Shown here: piece after piece, positions 38,236 through 48,495 of the stretch
How positions within the stretch are numbered: the first letter of the stretch is position 1
Layout: each line of letters begins with the position of its first letter
Source: Nitrosomonas communis
GTDB taxonomy: Bacteria > Pseudomonadota > Gammaproteobacteria > Burkholderiales > Nitrosomonadaceae
Reading direction: 5' to 3'
Assembly (NCBI RefSeq): GCF_001007935.1
Contig: NZ_CP011451.1
Coordinates: 2,046,001-2,110,000, forward strand
DNA: 64,000 bases
The notes under the pieces: generated by a model
Told to the model about the DNA's origin: nothing
What the model saw: only the letters and a program-made list of their open reading frames with translations
The model's database searches: none
Translations under genes and position numbers: made by a program

Positions 38236-39879
38236 ATGACGATTTCACCAGCTGCAGGTAAGCCGGCTACCAAAGAGATGCTCATCGATTTAACAAGACT
38301 TGAGCGTGAGTACTATGAGCGTCGGCCTGATCTGGTGGATAGTACCCAGTTAGTCAGTTTTGGTACAAGCGGACATCGCGGTTCATCACTGCATGGATCA
38401 TTTACTGAAGCGCACGTTATGGCTATCACGCAGGCTATTTGTGACTACCGGCAAGGTCAAGGTATCGACGGCCCGCTCTACATGGGGAAGGATACGCATG
38501 CCTTGTCGGATCCAGCTCAGCGCACCGCACTGGAGGTACTGGCAGCCAATGGCGTCACGACGATCATCCAGAAAAATGATGGGGTCACACCGACTCCGGT
38601 GATCTCGCGGCTGATTCTCGTTTATAACCGGGACCGTAGAGAACATTTCGCTGATGGTATTGGGATTACCCCTTCGCATAATCCGCCAGAAGATGGCGGT
38701 ATCAAGTACAACCCACCCAACGGTGGTCCCGCTGACGTTGAGGTAACAAAATGGATCGAGCAGAGGGCTAATGCGTTATTGCGTCAAGGCAATGTCGGTG
38801 TGAAAAGGATAACTTATGCATCCGCTATGCAGGCGAGTACAACGTATCAGGATGACTTTGTGATGCCTTATGTCGAAGATCTGCGCAATGTGGTCGATAT
38901 GGAGGCTATCCGTGCTGCTGGCCTTAAGTTGGCTGCTGATCCGCTCGGTGGTGCAGCTGAACCTTACTGGGAACCCATCAATACCGTTTATCACTTGGAC
39001 ATTGATGTGGTCAATCCGACGATTGATCCCACGTTTTCTTTTATGACGGTCGATCACGATGGCAAGATTCGGATGGATCCTTCCAGCTCATACGCCATGG
39101 CACGGCTTGTGGGCCTCAAGGATCGATATCGCATCGCCTTTGCCAACGACCCAGATGCTGATCGGCATGGTGTGGTGGTTCCGTCCACGGGATTGATGAA
39201 TGCCAACCACTACCAGGCGGTAGCGATTCACTATTTATTGACACATAGAAAATGGTCTGACCAGGTAGCTGTGGGTAAGACGCTGGTCAGCAGCAGCATG
39301 ATTGATCGAGTGGTCAATAAGCTGGGTTATGAGCTATACGAGACGCCGGTGGGTTTTAAATGGTTTGTTCCTGGATTACTCAGCGGCTCGCTCTGTTTCG
39401 GAGGTGAAGAAAGTGCCGGAGCAAGTTTTCTGCGGCATGATGGTACAGTATGGACCACGGACAAGGATGGCTTGATCATGGATTTGCTGGCGGCTGAGAT
39501 GACTGCGCGCACGAGCAAGGACCCGGGCGAACATTATGAGGAGCTGCAGGCCGAATTCGGCCAACTGTACTACACTCGCATCGACGCTCCTGCGACGCCA
39601 GAGCAAAAGGTAAAGCTAGCCAAACTGTCACCTGATGCGGTTGCAGCGCCCAAGCTTGCGGGCGATCTCATTAGAACGAAGCTGACGACTGCACCCGGTA
39701 ACAACGCTCCTATCGGCGGCCTCAAGGTTATGACTGACAACGGTTGGTTTGCAGCCCGTCCCTCCGGTACCGAGAACATTTACAAAATCTATGCAGAAAG
39801 TTTTAAGGATGAAAATCATTTAAAAGCAATCCTGCAAGAGGCTCAGAAAATTGTGAGCGATGCAGTAAGTATTGCATAG
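38236..39879 (+). CDS. pgm: Phosphoglucomutase (alpha-D-glucose phosphate-specific)
   Basis: 547 residues, almost the length of the E. coli enzyme. It interconverts glucose-1-phosphate and glucose-6-phosphate. Four signature loops visible: active-site Ser in [17 protein letters not shown] near residue 146, metal loop [13 protein letters not shown] near 305, sugar loop [11 protein letters not shown] near 395, phosphate loop [13 protein letters not shown] near 510. AAAGGAG precedes the ATG. It forms a pair with pgi (110 bp apart) and bridges GlgP output to fructose-6-phosphate. No TACGT palindrome is evident in the 270 bp upstream. Confidence 0.95.
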   Translation: MTISPAAGKPATKEMLIDLTRLEREYYERRPDLVDSTQLVSFGTSGHRGSSLHGSFTEAHVMAITQAICDYRQGQGIDGPLYMGKDTHALSDPAQRTALEVLAANGVTTIIQKNDGVTPTPVISRLILVYNRDRREHFADGIGITPSHNPPEDGGIKYNPPNGGPADVEVTKWIEQRANALLRQGNVGVKRITYASAMQASTTYQDDFVMPYVEDLRNVVDMEAIRAAGLKLAADPLGGAAEPYWEPINTVYHLDIDVVNPTIDPTFSFMTVDHDGKIRMDPSSSYAMARLVGLKDRYRIAFANDPDADRHGVVVPSTGLMNANHYQAVAIHYLLTHRKWSDQVAVGKTLVSSSMIDRVVNKLGYELYETPVGFKWFVPGLLSGSLCFGGEESAGASFLRHDGTVWTTDKDGLIMDLLAAEMTARTSKDPGEHYEELQAEFGQLYYTRIDAPATPEQKVKLAKLSPDAVAAPKLAGDLIRTKLTTAPGNNAPIGGLKVMTDNGWFAARPSGTENIYKIYAESFKDENHLKAILQEAQKIVSDAVSIA

Positions 39880-39988
39880 AGATTTTTTGATTTGATGTTT
39901 GAGTGGCTACATTCTTGGAAGAAGAAATGGAGTCCGTCGTATCCTGACATTGGTGCTGCTATTCAAAAGGCAAATTAAAGGGACTATC

Positions 39989-41641
39989 ATGATGACAAAT
40001 AGGACGGAAAACATACTCCCCCTCACCGAACGTAATGCATGGAAAGCCTTGGCAGTTCATTACGAACAGCTTCGTCACCTCCAGCTGCGAACGCTCTTTG
40101 CAGACGACCCTCAACGTGGCGAACGCATGACGGTTGAGGCAGTGGGCCTCTACCTGGATTATTCGAAGAACCTCATTACCGATGAAACGCTTACGTTGCT
40201 ACTGCAATTAGCCAGGGAATGCGGGCTTCGTCAGCGGATTGAAGCCATGTTTTGCGGCGAAAAGATCAACATTACGGAGAATCGGGCTGTGCTGCACGTC
40301 GCGCTGCGTGCTCCGAAAGAAGCTTCAATTGTCGTGGATGGGGTGAATGTCGTTTCCCAAGTACATGCCGTACTCGACAAGATGGTCGATTTTTCTGAAC
40401 GCGTCCGGAGTGGGGAGTGGAAGGGACATACCGGCAAGCGTATTCGTAACGTGGTTAACATTGGCATCGGCGGTTCTGATTTAGGGCCAGTGATGGCCTA
40501 TGAGGCATTGAAATATTACAGCGAACGGACGATGATATTTCGCTTCGTATCGAATATCGACAGCACTGATTTTACAGAAGCAGTGCACGATCTCGATCCA
40601 GCAGAAACGCTTTTCATTGTTTCTTCCAAGACATTTACCACGTTAGAAACCATGACGAATGCACATACGGCGCGAGAGTGGTTGCTCGCTGCTTTTGGTG
40701 GCGACACTCAGTCGATCGCTAAGCATTTTGTCGCTGTTTCAACGAACGCAGAGGAAGTAGCCAAATTTGGCATCGATACGGCGCAGATGTTCGAGTTTTG
40801 GGATTGGGTGGGAGGACGTTATTCCATGACTTCAGCTATCGGTCTGTCGACGATGCTGGCTATCGGATCCGCTAACTTTCGAATCATGCTCAGTGGTTTT
40901 CATCAAATGGACGAGCATTTTCGAACGGCCCCGTTTGAAAGCAATTTGCCGGTACTGATGGGTTTACTCACGGTATGGTACGCCGATTTCTTCGGTACCC
41001 AGGCGATTGCCGTATTACCCTATGAGCAGTACTTGAAACGATTTCCTGCCTATCTGCAGCAATTGGTGATGGAAAGCAATGGCAAGCAGATGACGCTGAA
41101 TGGATCCCGTGTTAGCTATAACACGAGCCCAATTTATTGGGGCGAACCGGGGACTAATGGCCAGCATTCATTCTACCAATTGCTTCATCAAGGAACCAGC
41201 CTTATCCCTTGTGATTTCATTGCCTTCATTGAAACACTCAACACGCTTGGAAGACATCACGATATCCTGCTGTCGAATGTCTTTGCCCAGTCAGAAGCCT
41301 TGGCTTTCGGCAAGACTATGGAACAAGTCAAGGCAGAAGGCACACCTGATTGGCTGGTGCCACACCGGATCTTTGAGGGTAATCGCCCCTCCAACACTCT
41401 CCTTGCCGAGCGACTTACCCCGGAAGCACTTGGCAAGCTTATCGCGCTCTACGAACACTCGGTCTTTACTCAGGGTGCGATTTGGGGAATCAATTCATTC
41501 GACCAGTGGGGAGTGGAATTGGGCAAGGTGCTAGCTCAGCGTATTATCCCGGAACTTGAGAGTAAGGTAGAACCCGCACTCGGACATGACAGCTCAACCA
41601 ATCAACTGATTCGTCGCTATCGAAACTCTAAAAGAACCTGA
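39989..41641 (+). CDS. pgi: Glucose-6-phosphate isomerase
   Basis: About 550 residues from ATG 39989 (AAAGGGA upstream; ATG 39992 also possible; the frame is open from 39899). Interconverts glucose-6-phosphate and fructose-6-phosphate. Signatures: [18 protein letters not shown] near residue 155, [14 protein letters not shown] near 215, [10 protein letters not shown] near 270, [15 protein letters not shown] near 505. Probably co-transcribed with pgm. Supplies the phosphoketolase substrate encoded 20 kb upstream. Confidence 0.95.
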   Translation: MMTNRTENILPLTERNAWKALAVHYEQLRHLQLRTLFADDPQRGERMTVEAVGLYLDYSKNLITDETLTLLLQLARECGLRQRIEAMFCGEKINITENRAVLHVALRAPKEASIVVDGVNVVSQVHAVLDKMVDFSERVRSGEWKGHTGKRIRNVVNIGIGGSDLGPVMAYEALKYYSERTMIFRFVSNIDSTDFTEAVHDLDPAETLFIVSSKTFTTLETMTNAHTAREWLLAAFGGDTQSIAKHFVAVSTNAEEVAKFGIDTAQMFEFWDWVGGRYSMTSAIGLSTMLAIGSANFRIMLSGFHQMDEHFRTAPFESNLPVLMGLLTVWYADFFGTQAIAVLPYEQYLKRFPAYLQQLVMESNGKQMTLNGSRVSYNTSPIYWGEPGTNGQHSFYQLLHQGTSLIPCDFIAFIETLNTLGRHHDILLSNVFAQSEALAFGKTMEQVKAEGTPDWLVPHRIFEGNRPSNTLLAERLTPEALGKLIALYEHSVFTQGAIWGINSFDQWGVELGKVLAQRIIPELESKVEPALGHDSSTNQLIRRYRNSKRT

Positions 41642-41652
41642 ATTTTTTATGA

Positions 41653-41760
41653 TGTAGTGGTCAGATAAAACCGGATACTAATTTATTAAGATTTTCCATC
41701 AATTCTATTGGTGAAATATTCCCAATCACTGTATGAATGCCATAGGCATTATAGTAAGCA
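41653..41760 (-). pseudogene. Remnant of an IS3-type transposase 3' end
   Basis: On the minus strand 41760-41661 reads AYYNAYGIHTVIGNISPIEL... ending MENLNKLVSGF-Ile-stop, the typical last residues of an IS3 OrfB (HTxxGxxSPxE). TGTAGTGGTCAGATAAAACC at 41653 looks like its terminal repeat. The rest of the element is missing. It differs from the intact IS at 15760-17406. Confidence 0.6.
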
Positions 41761-42000
41761 ATATATGCTTATATACTTTATAGCAGAATGGGTGACTGGG
41801 TTTTTCCTCAGCATATCGATTATGCCATGGCAGAGAACTGAACGGTAGCAAGATAAAAGAAACCCCACCAGATGACAATAGTCCGGCAGAGCTTCTCGCG
41901 TTTCATATATTTTTTAAATCAGTCGTTATGATTTACTCATAAGTAAGCGATAAGAACTCCCTCACATGCACTTTAATACCTGAATTTCATTCCTAAAGGA
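41761..42000. other. Intergenic remainder next to the IS remnant
   Basis: No gene supported; no clear repeat or hairpin. Confidence 0.35.
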
Positions 42001-42711
42001 TTAATCCTTCGGCTTCTCACATACAGCATCGCCACGCATTGTGCAAGCACGCCATCGGATTTTCTTCGCCCAATAAGTAAAAGCTTGCTCGACATCTTCC
42101 CACCGGTTCAATGATTTCCAGGCGTATTTACCCCCTCCACGGCGATCAACGCCAGCACCCAGCAATTCGCCAGTTTGGCTATCTGTGGCTTCCATTTCGA
42201 TGGAAGATTTGCCGACTAAGCTTTCCGTTCCACTGAGTGCTTTTTTTCCTTTGGACACAATGAGGGAGCCTGGATGCATTGCTGTGACGTTATCTAGTAC
42301 CGGGATTCCCTTCCCAGCTTCCGTGATGCCGATGCGAACCCTCAACACTCCGGGGCCAGGTTGCTGAACCATAGTATAATCCTTACGCAATTCTTCATCG
42401 ACACGAGACCAGAGAAATTGCGACAAATGATTTGCATCTTCCATATCGATATTTTTAGCGCTCGATTTTTCTCCACGCCAGACTTGTACTGGCTCCAGCA
42501 GGATTTTCGTATAAGATCTGAATTTGGTTTTATCTGGCGTAAAATAAACCAGCGATGCCTCAGTTTCATTTGCTGCTGGATGGAGCATTGAATAATCTTG
42601 CAAGAACCCGGATGGTTCAGCCTTTCCAAACCCTCCCGCCTGTTCAGTAGTGGCACATGCTGTAAGCATTGCCGCGCATATTCCAATCAATATTGCTCGT
42701 TGTATCATCAT
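42001..42711 (-). CDS. DUF3313 family lipoprotein
   Basis: 236 residues; signal peptide with lipobox LTAC, then the family opening SGFLQDYSMLHPA and LVYFTPDKTKFRSYTKILLEPVQVW, which define DUF3313. The core ends with GELLGAGVDRRGGGKYAWKSLNRWEDVEQAFTYWAKKI. Function not known; lipid-anchored in the envelope. ATG 42711 follows AGGAG at a good distance. Divergent from the gene at 43026, so the roughly 310 bp between them holds two promoters; the palindrome at 42904 faces the other gene. Confidence 0.8.
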   Translation of the reverse strand: MMIQRAILIGICAAMLTACATTEQAGGFGKAEPSGFLQDYSMLHPAANETEASLVYFTPDKTKFRSYTKILLEPVQVWRGEKSSAKNIDMEDANHLSQFLWSRVDEELRKDYTMVQQPGPGVLRVRIGITEAGKGIPVLDNVTAMHPGSLIVSKGKKALSGTESLVGKSSIEMEATDSQTGELLGAGVDRRGGGKYAWKSLNRWEDVEQAFTYWAKKIRWRACTMRGDAVCEKPKD

Positions 42712-42903
42712 GATCGCAGTCTCCTAAAAAATTCGTATAAGGGCCCATCTTTCACGACACTAGATAATCCTATATAGCTTGCTTAGCTAAAGCAATCTAA
42801 TTATAAGCACGATCTATTCTTATGTGAGACAACTCATATTCAGGTATCTTGCCGTTGTCTGCCTGGTGAAATATTCGGACTGACGAAGGAATGGGTTTGT
42901 TCT

Positions 42904-42919
42904 TACGTGTTAGCACGTA
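42904..42919 (+). promoter_or_regulatory. Recurrent palindrome TACGT-N6-ACGTA
   Basis: TACGTGTTAGCACGTA followed by a T-run, AATTTGCG, and TAATAA at 42940-42945, exactly 20 nt from the palindrome. Faces the gene starting at 43026. Confidence 0.65.
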
Positions 42920-43025
42920 TTTTTTTAATTTGCGTATTCTAATAAGCTATTTCTACAACTGATTGGTTAAAAATGAGCATTTAATCTTCCTATTAATAGC
43001 GGCAACTTTATAAATTAGGCGGTAT

Positions 43026-44051
43026 ATGTTGCGTTTTCTGAGTTCGCTTTTCACAGGCACGTCCGAGCAACAGAAAGGTTTGCCTGAAGACTTGATTGAG
43101 CAAGCCATTGATCGCGCGGTAGCAGGTACGGATCAGCGTATCCGTGCCATTGGACAGTATCGAAAACGGCTTCGTCAGCCCGTTGAATTCGCTGTTGCTC
43201 ACGTGATCGCTCTCGTTGACGCCTTGCCTGCGTCAATAGAAATCAGCCCGCGGGCATTTGGTGTTGATCCGCTACTCCGTACATTCTTTGTTTCGACTGA
43301 TCATCTGCGCGAAGTTTTGGGAAGTTTCAAGACTCTGCGCAACTATCTGACAGATTTGACTGACCCTCTTCCTGAGCAGATTTTTGGACTGCTGAGTATG
43401 GATATGGAGGAACGCAAGGGATTCGGGATGGAACTTGTGGGTGACAGCTTGCGCCGTGATGTGCTGCAAGTGACCGTTAATTTTTCCCATCATCGTTATC
43501 TCGGACCCACCAGCGATGAGATGGATACCCGCCGAGAGCTTAAGAAACGCGCCTTCGATTTCCTGATCGAAAAGGCACTGGAGCGTATCGCGCGCGAGCG
43601 GAGCAAACGGAGGGAATTGGATCATCAATGGCATCTCCTGCAACAAAAGCTTAATACCATGAAAGCAGGAAATTGGGGGCTCGATCTGATGTTGACAGAT
43701 CACGAACAGCAGCATTCTGATATAGCCACCTTGGAAGCGGAGATTGAGGCAATTGAGCGAGAGCTTGGACAATTCCATACCGATCATCTTGGTTTGGAAG
43801 AGAGTCTGGCAAGCGTTGTCGATACTTTGAGCCATCCTGCAGCATGGCTGGCATCTCGCGAGATCAGGTTACACCTTGATCCCATGGGAATCAAGATTCA
43901 AGATCTCTCAACGGCATCATGCAAGGGAATTGTTTTAACAGAGATTTTTTCAGGAACGGGGGAACGAAGAATCGTCCTGTTGGGACATATTGCACGAACG
44001 GATATACCCGAGCCAGCGAATATCTGGCAAGAAGCGAAGCGCTACCTGTAA
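43026..44051 (+). CDS. Cytosolic coiled-coil protein, unknown function
   Basis: 341 residues without signal or membrane segments. Mostly alpha-helical; residues about 175-265 are dense in Lys/Arg/Glu/Leu and look like an antiparallel coiled coil (RRELKKRAFDFLIEKALERIARERSKRREL; LEAEIEAIERELGQFH). The N-terminal part (EFAVAHVIALVDALPASIEI, AFGVDPLLRTFFVS) and the C-terminal beta segment (LHLDPMGIKIQD, GIVLTEIFSG, ERRIVLLGHI) are compact. I do not recognise the family. It has its own palindrome-type promoter. Earlier in the ribosome region AGG precedes the ATG. Confidence 0.7.
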   Translation: MLRFLSSLFTGTSEQQKGLPEDLIEQAIDRAVAGTDQRIRAIGQYRKRLRQPVEFAVAHVIALVDALPASIEISPRAFGVDPLLRTFFVSTDHLREVLGSFKTLRNYLTDLTDPLPEQIFGLLSMDMEERKGFGMELVGDSLRRDVLQVTVNFSHHRYLGPTSDEMDTRRELKKRAFDFLIEKALERIARERSKRRELDHQWHLLQQKLNTMKAGNWGLDLMLTDHEQQHSDIATLEAEIEAIERELGQFHTDHLGLEESLASVVDTLSHPAAWLASREIRLHLDPMGIKIQDLSTASCKGIVLTEIFSGTGERRIVLLGHIARTDIPEPANIWQEAKRYL

Positions 44052-44243
44052 GGGTGACATTGGTTGCATGCTGTAAAACTGTCCATATCAGTGTGCGCGT
44101 TTTGGATGTAAAAAATGAAGGAAGAATGTCGCACCTTTAACTGGGGTATTGGTCGGAGCAACGTTTCATATGGTTTGGGCACAATGGTTTTTCCTGCTAG
44201 GACACTAAAGTGATATTTTTAAATGCATTATCAGGAGGAGAAC

Positions 44244-44537
44244 ATGAGCGAGAATGAGAAAGACCTTGGCGTCGCGATGGCGCTTTTGGAGAGATTTACC
44301 ACGCAGACACTACCAAGAGCCCTTGAAATCAAGGAAAGGGTTGACCGCGGAGAGCAATTGTCGCAGAGGGATATCGACTTTCTTCAACTAACTTTGACTG
44401 AGCGAGCTGAAGAGATTAAACCTCTCGTTGAGCGGCATGCGGAATATCAAGAAGTATACGCACAGGCGGTGCATCTTTATAAAGAGATTACTGAGCGGGC
44501 GCTCCTCAATGAGGAGAAAGCATCCCCACCCACTTAG
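44244..44537 (+). CDS. Small helical cytosolic protein, unknown
   Basis: 97 residues from ATG 44244, preceded by AGGAGGAG. All-alpha, acidic, no signal: MSENEKDLGVAMALLERF, then helices with LPRALEIKERVDRGEQLSQ and FLQLTLTERAEEIKPLVERH. It resembles short uncharacterised proteins that accompany envelope genes; no family assigned. Followed after 118 bp by an exported protein on the same strand. Confidence 0.6.
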   Translation: MSENEKDLGVAMALLERFTTQTLPRALEIKERVDRGEQLSQRDIDFLQLTLTERAEEIKPLVERHAEYQEVYAQAVHLYKEITERALLNEEKASPPT

Positions 44538-44655
44538 CTCCAATTGGTTGGAAGCAACCATGAAAAAAGTGTCTATGAATTGTAATCAGCGAAGGGCAAA
44601 GGATGGTCGAATTCATCACCAGGAATTTTTGGCCTATCAACCAGGAGTTAACTCA

Positions 44656-45444
44656 ATGAAAACAATGATACAGTGGTCTTCTCTGTTTGTATTTATGATT
44701 CTTATGCTTCTGGGAAATTTTACTCACTCAGCGGAGAATAGTTTGCTCATTCCATTGGGAGAGAAGGATCGTCTTGCGATTGAGAAATATCTGGGAAAGG
44801 AAGTTGTCGGGCAAGCTATTCCTGCACCGGCACTGGTTGATACTAACCGGTATCTGAATCTGAGCGCTGGCAATCGAAACTACCGGCTCGTGAGTGGGCC
44901 CGATACAGGTAACATCGAGCACCATAGGCCTACCATGCTGAAACAGGAAGCCAATAAGACTACCTGGCGATATGATACAGGAGCCAGATTCATCTATTAT
45001 ATTCTTGGAAAGGAGGATGGAAATTACGTTGTTACTGGGGTTACCGATAACGAGGAAGGTGTTTTTATACAATATTCGCCTAACAAACCTTTTATGCTGC
45101 AAGGGCTGGCTCCGGGCGAGCAGCGCAATATACAAACCGAAATGAAGGTTTTCGAATTGAGCAACCCGGACAAACAAATTCATACGGGTATACTCGATAT
45201 CGGCTACCGCTACCTCGGCGCCTATAAAGTCACAGTACCGGCAGGCAGTTTCGATGCCGTTCTAATTAAATGGACTTTCAATGGAAAAGTAGGTCCTGCC
45301 TCGCTTAATGATACTCAGTATAGATTTTTTGCGGCAGATGTCGGCATGATTGCAGCTATTGAGCAGATGAAGGTTTCAGCTACACTCCTTTATAACAAAC
45401 AGAGGAAAATTGCGAAAGTGCTGGTTGACAAGCCAAAATCCTGA
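44656..45444 (+). CDS. Exported protein, unknown function
   Basis: About 262 residues from ATG 44656, chosen because CAGGAG precedes it and it begins a signal peptide (MKTMIQWSSLFVFMILMLLG...HSA). Open frame upstream to 44428 has no signal and is not favoured. The mature part is beta-rich: NRYLNLSAGNRNYRLVSG, RFIYYILGKEDGNYVV, GYRYLGAYKVTVPAGSFDA, RFFAADVGMIAAIEQ. The late segment recalls DUF3108-like periplasmic beta proteins, but that is weak. Probably periplasmic. Confidence 0.65.
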   Translation: MKTMIQWSSLFVFMILMLLGNFTHSAENSLLIPLGEKDRLAIEKYLGKEVVGQAIPAPALVDTNRYLNLSAGNRNYRLVSGPDTGNIEHHRPTMLKQEANKTTWRYDTGARFIYYILGKEDGNYVVTGVTDNEEGVFIQYSPNKPFMLQGLAPGEQRNIQTEMKVFELSNPDKQIHTGILDIGYRYLGAYKVTVPAGSFDAVLIKWTFNGKVGPASLNDTQYRFFAADVGMIAAIEQMKVSATLLYNKQRKIAKVLVDKPKS

Positions 45445-45645
45445 GAAAGTTATCTGACAACCATATGATCTACAACGAAGTAGCATGATATGCTCTAGCT
45501 TATGGGAATTATCTTATATGACTAAACCAAACACTGTAATTCACTGAACTTTGCTGTTGTCGCAACCGCTGGGGAATAGTGTGCGAAAAATCTTGCCTTA
45601 CGGGAATGGAAATGGAAGATTATATTATGTCGGGTACATTGAGAA

Positions 45646-46443
45646 ATGAATTTCGTTCATTTTGCTACTGACATTGCTCATGTTTCTGGTTTCTCTGCAC
45701 TAGGGTTATTCATTGGCCTGCTGCTTGTTTTTGGTATTGGTCGATATATAGGTGTTCGATGGCTTCTGGCAACGGAGAGTGAACACACTTCCGCGGGGCT
45801 ACTCGACGGTGCCATCTTTGGACTGTTAGGATTACTCATTGCTTTCACCTTTTCCGGAGCCATTTCACGATTTGATGACCGGAAAGAGATGGTGATCACT
45901 GAGGCAAATGCCATCGGGACAGCTTATCTCCGCCTGGATCTGTTGGCAGTTGAGACGCAACCGGCACTGCGCGCTTTGTTCCGGCAATACCTGGATGCCC
46001 GCCTGGAGATTTATCAAAAATTACCCGATCTGAAGGCAACAGAAGTAGCTTTGGTTCGAGCGAATGCGCTGCAAGGTGAAATCTGGTCTGCAGCTGTAAA
46101 AGCCTGCGAAGTAACAGGCTCGGTGCCAACGACCAATCTGTTGTTAACGGCGTTGAATGAAATGTTCGATATCGCTACGCAACGTACTGTTGTGGCGTTA
46201 GAGATGCACCCCCCAACCATCATCTATGTGATGCTATTTAGTTTGGCTTTAATCAGTGCGGGATTGGCTGGCTATACCACAGCAGGCATCGCAAAGCATA
46301 GCTTAACCCATATGGTGGTATTCGCCGCAATCATCGCGATCACAGTCTATGTGATCCTCGATATTGAATACCCTCGCTTAGGACTGATCCGGGTCAATTC
46401 CGTGGATCGGGTACTGGTAGAACTAAGAAAAAGTATGGAATAA
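45646..46443 (+). CDS. Membrane protein, DUF4239/bestrophin-like
   Basis: 265 residues, four membrane segments: near 15-38, 52-72, 185-205 and 215-240. The conserved stretch LLIAFTFSGAISRFDDRKEMVITEANAIGTAYLRLDLL marks the bestrophin-like DUF4239 family, possibly anion channels. GAGAA before the ATG. Monocistronic by spacing. Confidence 0.75.
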   Translation: MNFVHFATDIAHVSGFSALGLFIGLLLVFGIGRYIGVRWLLATESEHTSAGLLDGAIFGLLGLLIAFTFSGAISRFDDRKEMVITEANAIGTAYLRLDLLAVETQPALRALFRQYLDARLEIYQKLPDLKATEVALVRANALQGEIWSAAVKACEVTGSVPTTNLLLTALNEMFDIATQRTVVALEMHPPTIIYVMLFSLALISAGLAGYTTAGIAKHSLTHMVVFAAIIAITVYVILDIEYPRLGLIRVNSVDRVLVELRKSME

Positions 46444-47012
46444 GTTTGAATATCAATGCATGCCATAAGGATTGACCAAGGTTACAGATGGCTAATTGTT
46501 AACACAGCGCAGGCGCAAAGCCAAGCAAATCAACAGATAGGCTGCATCGGTAGCAGCTAATTCTGTTTCCAAATCAAAAATGACGCTAAGGCGAGCAGCA
46601 GGCAGTATAAATAATACGGCAAGGTCAAGCCGAAAAAGTAAGCTTTGATTGGGGAATAGAATAACTTTGTAGATTCATTCTCTTTTTAAAAATACTTAAA
46701 TCATTTTTGATTATTTTGCAATGAAGTTTCCTACGTATTTATACGTATTCTTTTAATTATTAAATTTGGGTAATCTTTTGAAATATGGAGTGTAATAACA
46801 AGCGTTTTGGTTCTTTTCTATATATCAAGGCATTTATTTAATTTTAACGCCAAGTTTGTAGCCGAAGTCGAGCTTAAACGCAGCATGTCTAACTCCTAGG
46901 AGTTTTTGCCTGAGTTATTACCGGAGTCTGATCAGCACTGCGACATGGATAGAGATAGTCAAATCAAAAAAGTCAACAAGAAAGCCAAATCAAAATCGAC
47001 AGGAGAATCACT
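46444..47012. other. Intergenic region before the SYLF operon
   Basis: 570 bp. It contains the palindrome at 46732-46747. On the minus strand a 43-codon open stretch (about 46560-46690), including AYFFGLTLPYYLYCLLLALA, could encode a one-helix membrane peptide or the tail of a lost gene; it has no credible start, so I do not call it. Confidence 0.45.
46732..46747 (+). promoter_or_regulatory. Recurrent palindrome upstream of the SYLF/DUF2092 operon
   Basis: TACGTATTTATACGTA, identical to the copy before the RND operon, followed by the same TTCTTTTAAT. Here a TAAT-type box (46771) is 23 nt away, not 20. First gene of the operon starts at 47013. Confidence 0.6.
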
Positions 47013-47597
47013 ATGAGAATTAACTTAACGATTTACTTAATTTTGATCACAGTTTCAGTATCCATGTTAGTAGGTTGTGAATCTACTGGCGGTAAGCAAG
47101 CTAGTATGGACAGTCAGCAATCTAGTGTTGCAGCTGAAATCGATCGTGAAGTCGATATTGCTTTGGCGCAGCTTTTTCAAACGACGCCTGAGGCGAGAGA
47201 TCTGGCGGCACGCGCGAAAGGAATTCTGGTATTTCCGCATATTCTCAAGGCAGGGTTTATCGCAGGGGCTCAGTATGGGAAAGGCGCCATGCGTAAAGGA
47301 AGAACGACAGCTGGTTACTATAATATTGTGGCGGCTTCGTACGGTTTGCAAGCAGGAGTGCAGTCATTTAGTTATGCAATGTTTTTCATGAATGATGAGG
47401 CGCTTAATTATCTCGAAAATAGCTCGGGATTTGAGGTCGGCATAGGTCCGAGTGTTGTCGTTGTAGATGCTGGAGTGGCCAGAACTTTAACAAGTACGAC
47501 GCTTAAAGATGATGTTTATGCATTTATCTATGGGCAGCATGGTTTAATGGCCGGCTTGGGTTTGCAGGGATCAAAGATCACCAGAATTAATCCATGA
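47013..47597 (+). CDS. SYLF-domain (YSC84-like) lipoprotein
   Basis: 194 residues; signal with lipobox LVGC, then a SYLF lipid-binding domain over nearly the whole mature protein: ARAKGILVFPHILKAGFIAGAQYGKGAM, GYYNIVAASYGLQAGVQSFSYAMFFMN, GFEVGIGPSVVVVDAG, AFIYGQHGLMAGLGLQGSKITRI. SYLF proteins bind phosphoinositides or lipids and in bacteria sit in the envelope with unclear roles. AGGAG before the ATG. First of four same-strand genes. Confidence 0.88.
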   Translation: MRINLTIYLILITVSVSMLVGCESTGGKQASMDSQQSSVAAEIDREVDIALAQLFQTTPEARDLAARAKGILVFPHILKAGFIAGAQYGKGAMRKGRTTAGYYNIVAASYGLQAGVQSFSYAMFFMNDEALNYLENSSGFEVGIGPSVVVVDAGVARTLTSTTLKDDVYAFIYGQHGLMAGLGLQGSKITRINP

Positions 47598-47631
47598 CCG
47601 GATTGCGGCCTATGGCTAAAGGAGATGACCT

Positions 47632-48495
47632 ATGAAGATTAAAAGACAAGTGAAAATAAGGATGGCATTGTCATTATATTTGATGAGCCTGATTGCGCCA
47701 GTGGCTTGGGCACAGAAGCAATCACCGGAGGAATCAGAGTTTTCAAGAATTTCCTCAACAAGTTCGCAAATAGCTAAGGAGCAGGCAACAGCCAGGAATG
47801 CGCTTATCCGTATGGCCGAATTTCTGGCAAAGGCGCAGAAATACAGCGTTAACATCAAATCGAGTTATGAAGTGCTACAAGAATCCGGTCAAAAGATTGA
47901 ATTTGGCGAGAACCGGAAAGTCATTGTGAACCGCCCTAATGGGTTGCACATAGAAGCGGAGCATAGTGACGGCGAGAAGCATCTTGTCCTGTATGACGGC
48001 AGGCAAATCACTGTCTTTACTCCATCTGAGAACGTTTACGCCCAGGCAACCAAAATCGGCGGAATCGATGAAGCAGTCATGTATTTCCTTAGAGATCTCG
48101 GTATGAGATTGCCACTTGCCTTACTCGTGACGGCCCGGCTCCCGGAAGAACTCGATCGACGCACTCAAACACTCGATTATGTAGAAGAGACCGTTATGGA
48201 TGGGAAACCCGTTTATCATGTGGCAGGGCGCACTGAAACGGTCGATTATCAAGTGTGGATTACCGAAGGGGCTAAACCGTTGCCGCTTCAGATCGTGTTG
48301 ACTTACAAGAATGTAGAAGGTCAACCAGATTACAGGGCAAAATTCTCAGATTGGAATTTGGACCCTAAAGTCAAAAATACCCTCTTTACATTTACCCCGC
48401 CTAAGGAGGCACGGAAGATTGCCTTTATCGCGCAATTGCCTAAAACTGTGCTTCAAGGGTCAGTGAGCCCAGCAGAAACAGGAGAACAGAAATGA
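47632..48495 (+). CDS. DUF2092 exported protein
   Basis: 287 residues: signal peptide (MKIKRQVKIRMALSLYLMSL, cleavage after AWA), then the DUF2092 domain with MAEFLAKAQKYSVNIKSSYEVLQESGQKIEFGE, LVLYDGRQITVFTPSENVYA and VEETVMDGKPVYHVAGRTETVDYQVWI. It resembles the LolA/LolB-like lipid or lipoprotein carrier fold. Commonly linked to SYLF genes, as here. AAGGAG before the ATG; overlaps the next gene by 4 bp. Confidence 0.85.
   Translation: MKIKRQVKIRMALSLYLMSLIAPVAWAQKQSPEESEFSRISSTSSQIAKEQATARNALIRMAEFLAKAQKYSVNIKSSYEVLQESGQKIEFGENRKVIVNRPNGLHIEAEHSDGEKHLVLYDGRQITVFTPSENVYAQATKIGGIDEAVMYFLRDLGMRLPLALLVTARLPEELDRRTQTLDYVEETVMDGKPVYHVAGRTETVDYQVWITEGAKPLPLQIVLTYKNVEGQPDYRAKFSDWNLDPKVKNTLFTFTPPKEARKIAFIAQLPKTVLQGSVSPAETGEQK

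Noticed and set aside
46560..46690. Minus-strand membrane-like peptide in the intergenic region
   Set aside because: No start codon or ribosome site; hydrophobic composition alone is not enough.
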